In this document: piece after piece, positions 35,136 to 46,555 of the stretch
Position numbering within the stretch: the first letter of the stretch is position 1
How the letters are laid out: every line of letters begins with the position of its first letter
DNA from: Rhinopithecus roxellana
Lineage: Eukaryota; Chordata; Mammalia; Primates; Cercopithecidae
NCBI RefSeq assembly: GCF_007565055.1
Contig: NC_044553.1
Location: 126,874,978-126,938,977, forward strand
DNA: 64,000 bases
Direction: 5' to 3'
Position numbers and translations under genes: made by a program
Notes under the pieces: generated by a model
What the model was told of the DNA's origin: nothing
What the model saw: the letters and a program-made list of their open reading frames with translations, nothing else
The model's database searches: none

Positions 35136-36565
35136 GGACCGCTGTGGTTTGGGAGTCCAGTTCAGGCCCCACTCCTGGAAACCAGCTGGGCCCTCTCCTT
35201 GGCCAGTCTGGGATGAGCCTCAGGCCAGACAGAGGGAAACATCACTGCCACGCCTTCTTGGATGAAAGGCGGTCTGAGGAAGTAGAAAGATACTTCTTAC
35301 ACCTGGGGCCTTTTAGTAGCAGACATTCAGATGTCTGATGCCTGCAGCATCAGAGGGAACATGAAGACTTTGAAATAATGTCAAAGGGAAGGAAATGAAA
35401 AGTAATGAAGTCCCTCTTCAAACAGACCTAGGAGAAAGCAATAGTAATCATTACGGAAAATCAATTAGTCATCTGTTCACTGTGTAAAATATAAAACACA
35501 TTTATGTGGGAGACACGTATTATACATTCACATGCATATGCACAGATAAGGAGTCCGTTTTGTTTAAAATAATGCTACCTTATAGTTACAGCAAGTTTAG
35601 ATTTAATTGCTTGTTTGGTACCGAACTCAGCCTGCATTCTGGTCAGCAGTGCCTCTGAAGCCGCATTCTGATGAGTTATGTGATGAAGTTACGTTAAAAT
35701 GAATTGATTTGTTAGAATAAAATCTATCTTGCTATGAAGAAATATTTGGCTTGTGAAAGCAAATTAATTTTACCACATAGCATGGGGAGAGGTCACACAG
35801 ACATTTATTTTTTTCTTATGCTCCCTGAAAAAGGGAGTAATCAGTAAAAACCCAAAGCAAAAACACACCAGCCACAGATGAGGCGGATGTGGCCGGCAGC
35901 TTGCTGATGCTTATGCTTTTTGTGTTTTGCAGGAAGGAACTTGCTTGTTCTTTTGAATAAGTAAGCTTCATGAACAAAATGCTGACCTAATCTCTGCTCT
36001 CCACACTGCTACACTGGTTAGCACCCTGTAATTGCAAAACACTAGAGCCTTTTGCCAAATTTCCCTCAAAAGAGCCAATTTTTAATTTTTGTCAAGCACA
36101 TACCCTCTGATTTAGCTGTTCACCATCTATGTAAGCTCCTGGGTCTGTGATGTTTGGGTCTCTGGCATCTAAGATTCTTCAGGCTTGTTAATCACCACCA
36201 GCAACAGCTGAGAGAAGAGCAAGAATGCAAGGTTTGGACAGATAATGGCAACGGAAGGAAGGAGCTGGGAAGATAATTAAAACAATGACATTCTAAGGTA
36301 GCTGAAGTTTCCCTTTTATTGAAAATATTTGAGAAACTCTAGGATCTCCGATTTTCTGCTCTCAGTAATTTTTCTCAACAAATTATTCCACTACTGCCTC
36401 ACAGAAGCATGAACCACTGTCCCAAGTGCTTGGAGAAATCATAAAATTTCAAAAAACAGCCACAATCGTTTGTTTTCAAAAAATGTATGTTAAAATTAAT
36501 TTATAGTTAGGTTTACTTTTTACCCTTTATATCAGAAGAGACTATTTATTTATTTATTTCAGAAT
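35136..36565. other. Spacer, no gene seen
   Basis: Unique-looking AT-rich sequence with no frame above 64 aa. The interval 35690-36000 looks non-repetitive and could hold conserved non-coding sequence, but I cannot test that here. Confidence 0.4.
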
Positions 36566-36720
36566 TACTTCTTTCCTATTTTTATTGTATATATTTATCA
36601 TGTACAACATGATGTTTTGAAGTAAGTATACATTATGGAATGGCTAAATCAAGCTAAACATACGCATTACCTCACATACTTATCTTTTTTTTTGTGGTGA
36701 GAACACTTAACATCTACTTT

Positions 36721-36804
36721 CATGTTTGAATTCCTTATGTACATTAGATATTAACTCCTTATCAAATATAGTTTGAAAATATTTTCTACCTTTTGTTGTC
36801 TCTC
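36721..36804 (-). other. Misplaced ~80-bp L1 ORF2-like patch inside the L1 3'UTR
   Basis: The string tgtttgaattccttatgtac through ccttttgttgtctc is homologous to the block at about 38661-38743 of the same element, not to the L1 3'UTR where it sits. On either side the 3'UTR reads continuously (gtgagaacacttaacatctac to ggcaggtttcaagaatac). Confidence 0.6.
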
Positions 36805-37174
36805 TTGGCAGGTTTCAAGAATACAACACATTGTTATTAACTATAGTCACCATGTTGTACAATCTGGTCTCTTGAATTTATTCCTTCTGTTGAAGTGAAA
36901 TTTTGTATCCTTTGACCAACATCTCTCTAATCCATTCTACTCTCTATATCTACGAGTTCAGCTTTGTCTATTCCACACACAAGTGAGATCGTGTAGTGTT
37001 TGTCTTTCTCTTCCTGGCTTGTTTCAATCCTTTAGCTCCATCTATGATGTTGTCGCAAATGACAAGACTTTCTTCTTTATAAAGGCTGTATAGTACTTCA
37101 TCGTGATTTGTACTGCATTTTAAAAAATCCTTTCATCCACTGGTGGACACTGAGGTTGTTTCCATATCTTGGTT

Positions 37175-37667
37175 TGGAGCAGGAATGAAAAGAAATTAAA
37201 GAATTTGTAAGCAGAAACTCAGTTGTATGTAAGAAAACCCAATTCCCCCTGAGAAAAAAAAAAAAAGAGCTGGAATCCTTTAAAAATTAACTGCCTGTTT
37301 TTCTGTGGCTAGTGAGTCTTATCCCTCCTCCTTTCTCAGGCATTGTGAAGACCCTGCTTCTCTAGCTGTGCAACTGTAAGGTCACTCGACAGATAAACTC
37401 AAGTTGTAACACATGTTTTTCCTTGAAAAGTAAGAAATGATGTAATGCATAGCTCAATGAATTGAATAACTGTCTTTGTTTCTGGCTTCTGTAATATGCT
37501 TCCCCCTCCACAGATCTCTCCCTGCCCCACAAAATTCATAAAAGGTAACTTAACTCTTTGTTCAGGGCTCAGTCCCTTGGATGTTAATCCGACTGGGCAG
37601 GTGCATCTAAATAATAAAAATCCTCCTGAACCCCATCGGTCTCTGATTCCTTACCAATCCCGCTACA
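37175..37667 (+). mobile_element. Solo ERV1-type LTR, sense, inside the L1
   Basis: The LTR is about 493 bp, from tggagcaggaatgaaaag to cccgctaca. Diagnostic blocks include tgatgtaatgcatagctc, ttcagggctcagtcccttgg and aataataaaaatcctcctg (poly(A) signal). Flanks ggtt/gttt fit a 4-bp target duplication with one mismatch. L1 continues on both sides (ccatatcttgg, then tttattgtgaac). MER4-group membership is a guess. No gag, pol or env is present. Confidence 0.8.
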
Positions 37668-37891
37668 GTTTATTGTGAACAATGCTAAAATCAATATGGA
37701 AGTGTAGATATCTCTTCAACATACTGATGTCAATTCCTTTGGATATATACCAGTAGTGGGATTGCTGGATCATACGGTAGTTCTATTTTTAATTGTTGAA
37801 GAAACTTCATACTGTTTTCTATGACGGCTGTACTAATTTATGTTCCCACCAACAGTATGCAAAGCTTCCCTTTTCTCTATATACTTGACAG

Positions 37892-38442
37892 TGACAGAGA
37901 GGGGCACTGTCATCTTGGACAAACACTGCCACTTTAAGTTCCGGCTCCCTTTTTAGCCTCATGAATTTCAAGGAAATCACTTCTCTTCTAACAGCAAGCA
38001 GCCAGAAAGAGAGACAGTAAAACACAGATAAGACAGCTGGAGCACAGAGGGAGAGGGGAAAGTCTTTTGGGTAACTGCCAAACTTCACACTCATACAATG
38101 GGCCCCAGTAAAACAGTGGACCCTAATAGGCACGTTCCTTTCCCTTTAGGTGAACTAAGATAGGAAAGCTAAAATCAGACTTGGAGGGTATGCCTGCAGC
38201 TTCAGGAAGATGGATGGGAAGAGACAAAAAACTCTTTCTCCAATATAAGCATGACAAAGAGGCACAGAAACAGTCCAAGCCTCTGATAAACTCTCCTGCC
38301 CTTAAAAACTCTTCGTCTGTAAGAGAGAGTACCTCTGACCTACCTTGGCCAGAAGCCCCTATCAGGTTTATTCTTCAAAATAAAGCTGTCTTTGACGTGA
38401 AGGCACTTTTCATGTTTCTTTCCTCTTTCTTTAGTTCTTACA
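37892..38442 (+). mobile_element. Solo ERV1-type LTR, sense, inside the L1
   Basis: The LTR is 551 bp, from tgacagagaggggcactg to ctttagttcttaca, flanked by perfect 5-bp duplications gacag (37887-37891 and 38443-38447). Blocks include ccactttaagttccggctcc, gggccccagtaaaacag and aataaagctgtctttg (poly(A) signal near 38381). It belongs to a different LTR family from the one at 37175. No internal genes. Confidence 0.85.
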
Positions 38443-39164
38443 GACAGCACTGGTTGTCTTTCCTTTTTAAAATAATAGAAAATCTAACAGGTGTGAGGTG
38501 ATATCTCATTATGGTTTTAATTTGCATTTCTCTGAAGATTAGTGAGGTTGAGCATTTTTTTCAAGTATATTTTGGCCATTTGTATGCCTTCTTTTAAGAA
38601 ATGTCTATTCAGATCCTTTCCCCTTTTTAAAAATCAGGCTATTTGTTTTCTTGCTATTGAGATGTTTGAGTCTCTTATGTGTTTTGGATATTAACTGCTT
38701 ATCAGATATGGTCTGGAAAAGCTTTCTCCCTTTTGTTGTTTCTTCTCCTTATGATTGTCTTTTCACTATTGTTTCCTTGCTTGTGCAGCAGATTCTTAGT
38801 TTGATGTAAACCATTTGTCTATTGCACTTTGTTGCTTGTGCTTTGGGGTCAAATAAAAAAACATCATTGTGCAGACCCATGTTGTGTAGCTTTCCCTCTA
38901 TGTTTTCTTCTGACAGTTTTAAAGCTTCAAGTCTAATGTTTGAGTCTTTAATCCGTTTTGAGTGGATTTGCATACAGTGTGAAATAAGCGTCTAATTTCA
39001 TTCTTCTGCATGTAGATATCCAGTTTCCCAACACCATTTATTGAAGAGACTGTCCTTTCCCCACTGTATGTTTGCAACAGTTTTGCCAAAAATTAATAAT
39101 TAATTGCCTGTAAATGTGTGGATTTATTTCTAGGTTCTCCCATTCTGTTTCATTTGTCTATGCT

Positions 39165-39190
39165 TCTGTTTGTGTTTGTGTGTGTGTGTG
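39165..39190. repeat. Short (TG)n tract
   Basis: A tgtgtttgtgtgtgtgtgtg run next to an Alu fragment. Confidence 0.8.
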
Positions 39191-39310
39191 GTCTTTTTTT
39201 GTGACAAAGTTTTGCTCTGTTGCTCCTGCTAGAATGCAGTGACTCAACTGATCCTCCTGCCTCAGCCTCCTGAGTAGCTGAGACTACAGGTGCACACTGT
39301 CATACCTGGC
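39191..39310 (-). mobile_element. Old, rearranged Alu fragment, antisense
   Basis: Pieces of one Alu arm (tttgctctgttgctcctgc, agaatgcagtgactcaac, ctcctgcctcagcctcctg, ctgagactacaggtgcac) with an internal deletion and strong divergence. Confidence 0.75.
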
Positions 39311-39362
39311 TTATGTGTCTGTTTTTATACCAGTACCATGCTGTTTTGATTACTATAGTTTT

Positions 39363-39667
39363 TTTTTTGTTTTTGTTTTTGTTTTTTGAGACAGAGTCTC
39401 GCTCTGTCGCCCAGGCTGGAGTGCAGTGGCCGGATCTCAGCTCACTGCAAGCTCCGCCTCCCGGGTTCCCGCCATTCTCCTGCCTCAGCCTCCCGAGTAG
39501 CTGGGACTACAGGCGCCGCCACCTCGCCCGGCTAGTTTTTTGTATTTTTAGTAGAGACGGGGTTTCACCGTGTTAGCCAGGATGGTCTCGATCTCCTGAC
39601 CTCGTGATCCGCCCGTCTCGGCCTCCCAAAGTGCTGGGATTACAGGCTTGAGCCACCGTGCCTGGAA
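39363..39667 (-). mobile_element. Young Old World monkey-type AluY, antisense
   Basis: Near-consensus dimer with an (tttttg)n tail. It is bounded by perfect duplications gattactatagtttt (39348-39362 and 39668-39682). It shares the cercopithecid AluY features with the copies at 46260 and 62704. Confidence 0.97.
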
Positions 39668-39955
39668 GATTACTATAGTTTTATAGCATACTTTGAAGTA
39701 GGTAGTGCGATGTCTCTAGCTTTGATCTATTGGCTCAAGAGTGCTTTGGCTTTTCAGGGTCCTTTGTGGTTCCATATGATTTTTAGGATTATTTTTTCTA
39801 TTTCTGTAATAAATGTCATTAGAATTTTAATAAAGATTGCACTGAATCTGTAGATTGCTTTGGATAGTATAGGCATTTTGCCAATATGCATTCTTCCAAT
39901 CCATGAACATGGAATATTCTTTCATTTATTTGTATTTTCTAGAAGAAGCCATTTA

Positions 39956-40763
39956 GATTTTTTAAAAGTTGGACTATTTCAAAATGTTGAGTTTAAGTAA
40001 AATGGCTTTATATGTAGGCTATAGGAATATTTACAAATAAAAGCCACATAGTTTACTTGTAATAACCAACTTGGATATTATCTGCCCTAGATGCTAGTGA
40101 TGGCCAACACAATGCCAGTGACCAAGGGCAGAAGCAGGACTAAGGGGAGAAGATGAGCTCCAGGCCTTTTCTCATATGAGTCCATGAGAGAGAGGGCCAT
40201 AAAATTTGACTGCTAAGATTGTGGAAAAATGAAGAACTCCAAGCAATCTAACTTATGTTGTGAATACACAAATGTGTTGAAAACTGATCATATACAAAGA
40301 GTTTAAATATGTTTCCCATTAAAGTTAGATTAGTTCATGTCAACCAGTGCTCATTGACATCACTCCTCCAGGTAAGGCACTTAAATCCGGGAGGAGCACA
40401 GTGCAGCATGTCCTAGCTCCAGCCTTTGCAGACCCTGAGTCTGTCTGTGGGAGGGAGTGGGGCATTAATGGAGTCTAACATTGGTCAGCAGTTGCCACCC
40501 TTTGAGGATGGCCTGAAAATTGTGCCAGTTCTTCCTGTGTCAGCAAGAGAAGTTAGAAAACCATCTAGACAGAGGCAGGGTGCCTGTGTGTGTGTGTCTG
40601 CTCAAGTCTTGAGTGGCTTAGAAAGAACTGTCTTTTTATTGGCATGGGCAATGTAGGGAGGAGGACGAGTGAGAGAAATTGACCAAAAAGAACCCAGAGT
40701 TTTTTGGAGAAAAAGACTGACATAGGAGACTCCAGTTCTCTTAGATAAGAATCCACATTAGGA
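39956..40763. other. Spacer, nothing recognised
   Basis: Unique-looking sequence, AT-rich then GC-moderate. No supported frame. Confidence 0.4.
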
Positions 40764-40993
40764 AACCCCATGAGAGGGGATTCCCTAGTAGTTCTGAAGG
40801 GATTGTGCTGGCAGGAAAGGAGGGCAAGGCGCCTGGAGGGTAAGTCCTCCAGAGGGAGGAGAGACAACATACAGGTGATCACTGGGACCCCCATTCTGAG
40901 ATTTAGGGAGAAGCAAGGGCAGAATCTGGAGAAGGCAGGGGCAGCTGCTGCAGATGGCCTTCATCTGTGGGGTCAGGAGCACCCTCAATCTAA
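40764..40993. repeat. 230-bp dispersed duplicate, copy 1
   Basis: From aaccccatgagag to caccctcaatctaa. It matches 41989-42218 at about 85% identity by eye, in the same orientation and with the same length. The two copies share only this block; their flanks differ. I do not recognise it as a named repeat. Confidence 0.9.
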
Positions 40994-41825
40994 AAGTTGT
41001 CCATCTGGAAAGAGCTATTGTTGCTACCCATGCTGGGGAACAATGGTCAGCGGGTTGAATTTTTTTCTAGCCAGCGGGTCATCTCAGTGTGGACTCTGAC
41101 GGGCTTCGTTCCCTGCCCCGGTGGATCTGGAAGTGCCTACGACCTTGGGAGCGGTGGTCTTTCTCCTGTGAGTACATCTCTGTCTTCATTAGCTCCACAG
41201 GGATCAGCCCCCTTGGGTGGGCAGGAAATAAGGAAAAAACTAATTACAATTGAGCAATGAGTGTTACCATAGTTTGTTGGATATGAATGTAGTTTCCTTA
41301 AAAATACAAAGTTGGAACCATGTTTATTAATTTTGGAAAAAGAGAGCACGTATAATTTTATCCTTAATTGAGTAATTAAGTTCTCACTAACTGAGGAGAG
41401 TCTGTCAAGAGGAGATGAGGGATACTTAAATAAATCCTTTGAGATCCACATTAAGAATCACTTTTCGTCTCTGTTCTCATCTCTTCTCTTTTGTAAATCC
41501 GTTATGATGCTGGTCTGTCTGTGGTGTGAATATCCTCATGTAAAAAGTCAGACTCATATACTCATACATTTTTGGGTCACACAATTGAGTGGCATTACCT
41601 GATTCCCTGTCCTAAGAAGATTGCTTTGTGCCTGTGATGTGACAGGAAACACAGCCTTTCCCTTTAGAAACTTGGATGTGACAGGCCCAACGTAAGCGTG
41701 CATGCCTGGAGTTTTCCTAAACAGATAGTACCTTACGCAGAGCGTGCAGTTCTGCCTGAGGCACGGAGATCAGGTGTAGGTCACTCTGCTTGCCCTGCAA
41801 TGACTTTCTCTCTTTCTTTCTCTAT
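40994..41825. other. Spacer between duplicates
   Basis: Unique-looking sequence without a supported frame. (Pyrimidine-rich tctctttctttctc near 41808 leads into the TA tract.). Confidence 0.4.
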
Positions 41826-41837
41826 TATATTGATAAA

Positions 41838-41988
41838 GAGAAATATATATATGTACATATATGCACATATGTATATATGTGTGTATATATTAATATCTGC
41901 ATGTGAATATATAGATATGTATATACATATATATGATACATATACATGTAAATATGTATACATAGACACACATATATAAATATATATA
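41838..41988. repeat. TA-rich microsatellite, left block
   Basis: Steps of atat, acat and gtat. The right part (tatattaatatctgc to catatataaatatatata) parallels the block at 42221-42330. Confidence 0.95.
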
Positions 41989-42218
41989 AACCCCATGAGA
42001 GAGTATCCTAAGTGGTTTTAAAGAGATTCTGCTGGCAGGAAAGGAGGGCAAGGCATCTGGAGGGAAAGTCCTCTGGAGGGAGAAGAGGCAGCATGCAGGT
42101 GATTGCTGGGAGCCCTCATTCTGAGATTCGGCAAAAAGCAAGGGCAGAATCTGGAGAAGGCAGGGGCAGCTGCTGCAGACGGCCTTCATCTGTGGGGTCA
42201 GAAGCACCCTCAATCTAA
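41989..42218. repeat. 230-bp dispersed duplicate, copy 2
   Basis: Same block as 40764-40993. It lies exactly between two TA-rich stretches that resemble each other, as if TA block plus 230-bp block had been a repeating unit or the block had been inserted into a TA tract. Confidence 0.9.
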
Positions 42219-42420
42219 TCTATCTATATATTAATATATGTGTGTGAACATATATAGATACATATGTATATGACACATGTACATGTAAATATGTATGCAT
42301 ATACACACATATAAATATATACACATATGTATCATATACATATATGTATCTACATATAAACATATATATTTATATACACACATATATGAAGGAAGAATAT
42401 ATTTCCTTCTTTCTTTTTTT
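42219..42420. repeat. TA-rich microsatellite, right block, with a T tract
   Basis: It runs from tctatctatatattaatatatg to acacacatatatg, and a T-rich run follows at about 42413-42428. Confidence 0.95.
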
Positions 42421-42428
42421 TTTTTTTT

Positions 42429-44084
42429 GGGATTATTTTCCAGTTTTCCAGATTACTTGGCTAGCTTGACTGTGGAGGAGAGTTAATTTGTTTGCTTTTC
42501 TGGTGGTGAATTTGTTTCTGAGTTGTACCTGTCTTTCTTACTGTTGGACAATAACCATGAAGCCAGACTTCAGACCTCTGGGTCTGGGTTGGCCCCGACC
42601 CCACTTGCCGAGATGGTTCCAGAATTGACTGGACCAAGATCAGTTAGTTCCTTTGTCTCACTGCTGCTTAAACTTGAGAACACCTCTTAGCACCAAAAGA
42701 TATCACTGTTTCTTTATTTCCTTTAGGAACAGTATTTTTAAAATGCTTTCTATTTTTCCACATATGTAATAGCGAGAGCCACATAAAAATAAGAATGCAA
42801 CTGGAGAAGGCACAGAGGGTGGCATAGATTGCGGGGTGGACGCCTGGTCTGGGCTTCACCTGGCACTCTTCTCCCTCTGACTGTGAAATAGTGAAGGGGA
42901 GGGAGTCCTCTCGGATGAAGCCGTCCATGGTGATGGGAATGCCCCTGCTGGGTGCTTAAGGCCCGTTTAGAGAGGTGAAGAAATTACTTCCAAAAATAGA
43001 CGTGCAGGGTGTCAGAATCGGCGATCTACTTTGGAAATAAATGAAGTGAGGGTTCCAATAAATATTATGAGTAAAACCACATGAATTTTAGAGCTAACCA
43101 CTGAAATAAAAAACTTTGGAAATTGCCTTTTTGGAGATTTTGCCATACTGTTGGCTTACAGCCTTTTCATTTTGTTTTGTTTCATTTTATTTAAAAATCC
43201 ATTTATTTGCTGAGCTGAGTGCCAGGATCTCCTGGTAGAGGTGACAGGGAGATAAGGGCAGCATGGGTCCCCTCCGGAGGCAGCCATGGGCGTGTGTTTT
43301 AAGGCTGCTGGGGATCTTCTCAGCTCTGCTCCTGCGTTTATGCCGCTGCTTCATCAACAGAGGACATGACATCTCGATTCTCTAGCAGGAAATGAGAGGC
43401 TTTCCTTTACACCAGTGCTACTTCCCGTACTGTTACAGGTTCAGGCAGTCATTAGTGCCCTTAACTCGTAAACACGAACCTCCACGTTTTATCCCAGCAA
43501 TGCAGAGCCTTCTCTCCTCACCTCCCGTGAGAATGGAGAAAGATGTTCAGGCCCTTATTCATCTTCCAGTCCTCTTCACATTCACCTCAAGATGAATGTT
43601 TATTACATGTTTGTTCTTCTAGACAAACGTTTACATCTGCGGTGTTTTGTGACGGCAAGCCAGGTAAGAGCGTCCCCACGCTGATCACTGTGGAGCTGCT
43701 GCTAACCGCAGAGCACGGAGCGCGCCTGGGTTCCAGCCCCTCTCCTGCGGGTCAGGGTCTGGGCGCTTGAGGTCCTGGAAGGAGAATGTTCCAGCCCAGA
43801 TGGTTTCTTCTTTCACTGCATCCAACCAATAGCTCACGGTCTAGCGGTAGCTATGTATTTGTTGGCCGTCCCCATTTTCTCTCCTATAATCTGCCTCTGG
43901 TTTTTCTTTGGAACCTTTTCTACTGGATGGATTTATTTTCCTTATTTATGCTATATGTTCTTTATGTAACCCGATTGTTATGTATTCCTCGTGCCACATT
44001 AAGTTTTCATTTTTGAAGAGATCAGACTTGTTCTTCAAAGACTAGTGCTACTTTCCTTCCTGAGAGTCATACAGACCATCTTCT
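42429..44084. other. Spacer, no gene seen
   Basis: Unique-looking sequence. Frames of 60-86 aa are unsupported and no repeat is named with confidence. Confidence 0.4.
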
Positions 44085-44413
44085 CGCTTTTCTTCTACAT
44101 AATTTTTATTTTCGCGTTAACTCTGTAATTAATCTGGAATTTACTCTTTAGATGATGTGAGCCAGGAATCTCACTTCATTTTCTGTCCAGATGGGTTGCC
44201 AATTTATCTCTATTTACTGAACAATTTCTCTTTCCTTCATGATTGTACATGACATCTTTATCATATTCATATCAAATTCCTAAATTAATCATAACTCTAT
44301 TTTTGAGCTATCATGTTCCACTGATCTATGTCAATACTATATTATTTAATTTGCATAGCTTTATAACAGATTTCCATATCAGGAAATTAAGTTTACCAGC
44401 TTTGTTTTAATTT

Positions 44414-46555
44414 TAATTTTTTATTTTAAATTGACAAATAATTGTGTGTATTTATGGGGTACAATGGGATGTTTTGACCTACGTATAAATTATAGAAATA
44501 TTTAATCTGGCTAACTAACATATCCATTATCTTACCAAATTATTACTTTTTGTGGTGAAAATGTTATAAATCTGTTTTAACAAGTTTAAAGTATACAGTA
44601 CATTATTATTAGCTGTGGTCACCATGGAATAGATCACTAAAACTTATTTCTCCAGCCTAACTGCAACTTTGTGCCCTTTGATCAGCATCTTCCCTTTTCC
44701 CACTCCATCCCTTCTCCCCCAGCCTCTGGTAACTACCTTTCTATTATGTTTTTGCAAGGTCAGCTTTTTTAGATTCCACAAGTAAGTGAGATTATACTGT
44801 ATTTATCTTTCTGTGCCTGGATTATTTCACTTAACATAATGTTCTCCAGTTCCATTCATGTTGTTGCAAATGACAGGATTTCCTTCTTTTTAAAGGCTAT
44901 ATAGTAGGCCATTGTATACACATACCAGATTTTCTGTATCCATTCATCCATTGATGGACACTTAGGTTTTTCCATATCTTGTCTATTGTGAATAATGCTG
45001 AGATCACCATGAGAGTATAGATATCTCTTTGGCATGCTGATTTCAATTCCTTTGGATATATACTTAAAAGTGGGATTGCTGTATCATATGGTCATTCTAT
45101 TTTTAGTTTTTTAAGGAACCTCCATGCTATTTTCTAAAATGGCTGTACTAATTTACATTCCCACCGACAGTGTACAAGGGTTCTGTTTTTAGCATTACCG
45201 TGATATCAAATTCAGACAAGGACACTGTAAGAAAAGAAATATACAGGCCAATATTTCTGATGAACACAGATGCAAAATTCCTCAACAGAATACCAGCAAA
45301 TCAAATTCAATAGCACATTAAAAAGACTGTTCACCATGGTCATGGGGATTCATCTCAGGGATGCAAAGATGGTTCAACATATATAAATCAACAAATTTGA
45401 TACACTGTATTAACAAAACTAAGAACAAAAAACACATGATTATCTTAAAGGATGCAGAAAAAGCATTTGACAAAATTTAATCTTCATTCATGTTAACAAC
45501 TCTCAAAAAATAGGTATGGAAGGAATTTACCTTAACCCAGTAAAGGCCATGTATGACAAGTCCACAGTAACATAATACTCAGTGGTGAAAAGTTGAAAGC
45601 TTTTCCTCTAAGATGAGGAAGAAGGCAAGGATGCCCACTCTTGCTACTTCTCTTCAACACAGTACTGGAAGTCCTAGCACCGGATTGCTCAAGTAAGAAA
45701 AAGAAATAAAAGACATTCATACAGGAAAGGAAGAAGTGAATTTTTTTGTTTGCAGATGACATCATCTTGTGTTTAGAAAACTTTAAGACTCCACCAAAAA
45801 ACTATTAGAACTGAAGAACAAATTCAGTAAGGTTGCAGGTTAAAAAATCAACATACAAAAATAAGTAGCATTTCTGTACACTAACAATGAACTGTCCAAA
45901 AATGAAATGAAAAATCTCATTTACAATAGCATCAGAAATGATAAAATATGAATAAATTTAATTAAGGGGGGTGAAAAATCTGTACAATGAAAATTATAAA
46001 ATGTTGATGAACAAAATTAAGGAAGACACAAATAAATGGAAAGCTATCCCATGTTTATGAACTGGAAGAATTGACATTGTTAAAATGTTTATACTACCCA
46101 AAGCAAGCGACAGATTCAGCGCATTTTTAATAAAAATTCCAATGTCATTTTTCACAGAAATAGAAAAACAAATCCTAAAATTTGTATGGAACTAAAAAAG
46201 ACCCCCAACAGCCAAAGCAATCTTGAACAAAAAGCACAAAGCTGGAGGTGTACTGTTTTTTTTTTTGAGGCGGAGTCTCGCTCTGCCGCCCAGGCTGGAG
46301 TGCGGTGGCGCGATCTCAGCTCACTGCAAGCTCCGCCTCCCGGGTTCACGCCATTCTCCTGCCTCAGCCTCCCGAGTAGCTGGGACTACAGGCGCCGCCA
46401 CCTCGCCCGGCTAGTTTTTTGTATTTTTAGTAGAGACGGGGTTTCACCGTGTTAGCCAGGATGGTCTCGATCTCCTGACCTCGTGATCCGCCCGTCTCGG
46501 CCTCCCAAAGTGCTGGGATTACAGGCTTGAGCCACCGCGCCCGGCCGAGGTGTAC
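44414..46555 (-). mobile_element. Twin-primed (5'-inverted) L1 insertion
   Basis: 44414-45186 is an antisense L1 3' end (T-rich start, ggggtacaatgggatg, tttggatatatacttaaaag, ttcccaccgacagtgtac). 45187-46255 is ORF2 in the opposite orientation. Its frame is broken but reverse transcriptase motifs are legible (DAEKAFDK at about 45451, FADD at about 45750). The outer flanks tgttttaattt (44403-44413 and 46556-46566) form an 11-bp target duplication. Inversion of the 5' part with the priming-site end outermost is the layout expected from twin priming. Roughly 0.7 kb of ORF2 is missing at the inversion point. An AluY lies near its right end. Confidence 0.9.
46260..46546 (-). mobile_element. Young Old World monkey-type AluY, antisense
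   Basis: Near-consensus AluY, poly(T) at the left. Perfect duplications gaggtgtactgtttt (46245-46259 and 46547-46561) flank it. The right copy overlaps the target duplication of the host L1, so AluY is the latest layer. Confidence 0.96.

Larger units (their letters stand above)
36566..39955 (-). mobile_element. L1 (L1MA-type) 3' half, antisense, split by two LTRs and two Alus
   Basis: The 3'UTR starts after a T-rich edge (tatttttattgtatatat). The order is then ctttagctccatctatgatg, ccactggtggacactgagg, gggattgctggatcatacgg, gaggtgatatctcatta, tttgagtctcttatgtg and ccaatccatgaacatgg, i.e. 3'UTR to central ORF2, antisense. Insertions at 37175-37667, 37892-38442, about 39190-39310 and 39363-39667 interrupt it, and removing them restores collinearity. 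No intact frame remains. Confidence 0.92.

Noticed and set aside
35895..35990. Splice-acceptor-like tttttgtgttttgcag followed by sequence
   Set aside because: No matching open exon or donor that I can support; such strings are common by chance.
45187..46255. Possible functional reverse transcriptase
   Set aside because: Motifs are legible but the ORF2 frame is broken and the segment is an inverted, truncated L1 piece.
46186..46455. Alu-derived open frames (also at 39313, 51265, 58403 and 62653)
   Set aside because: They read through antisense Alu, a known source of false coding predictions.
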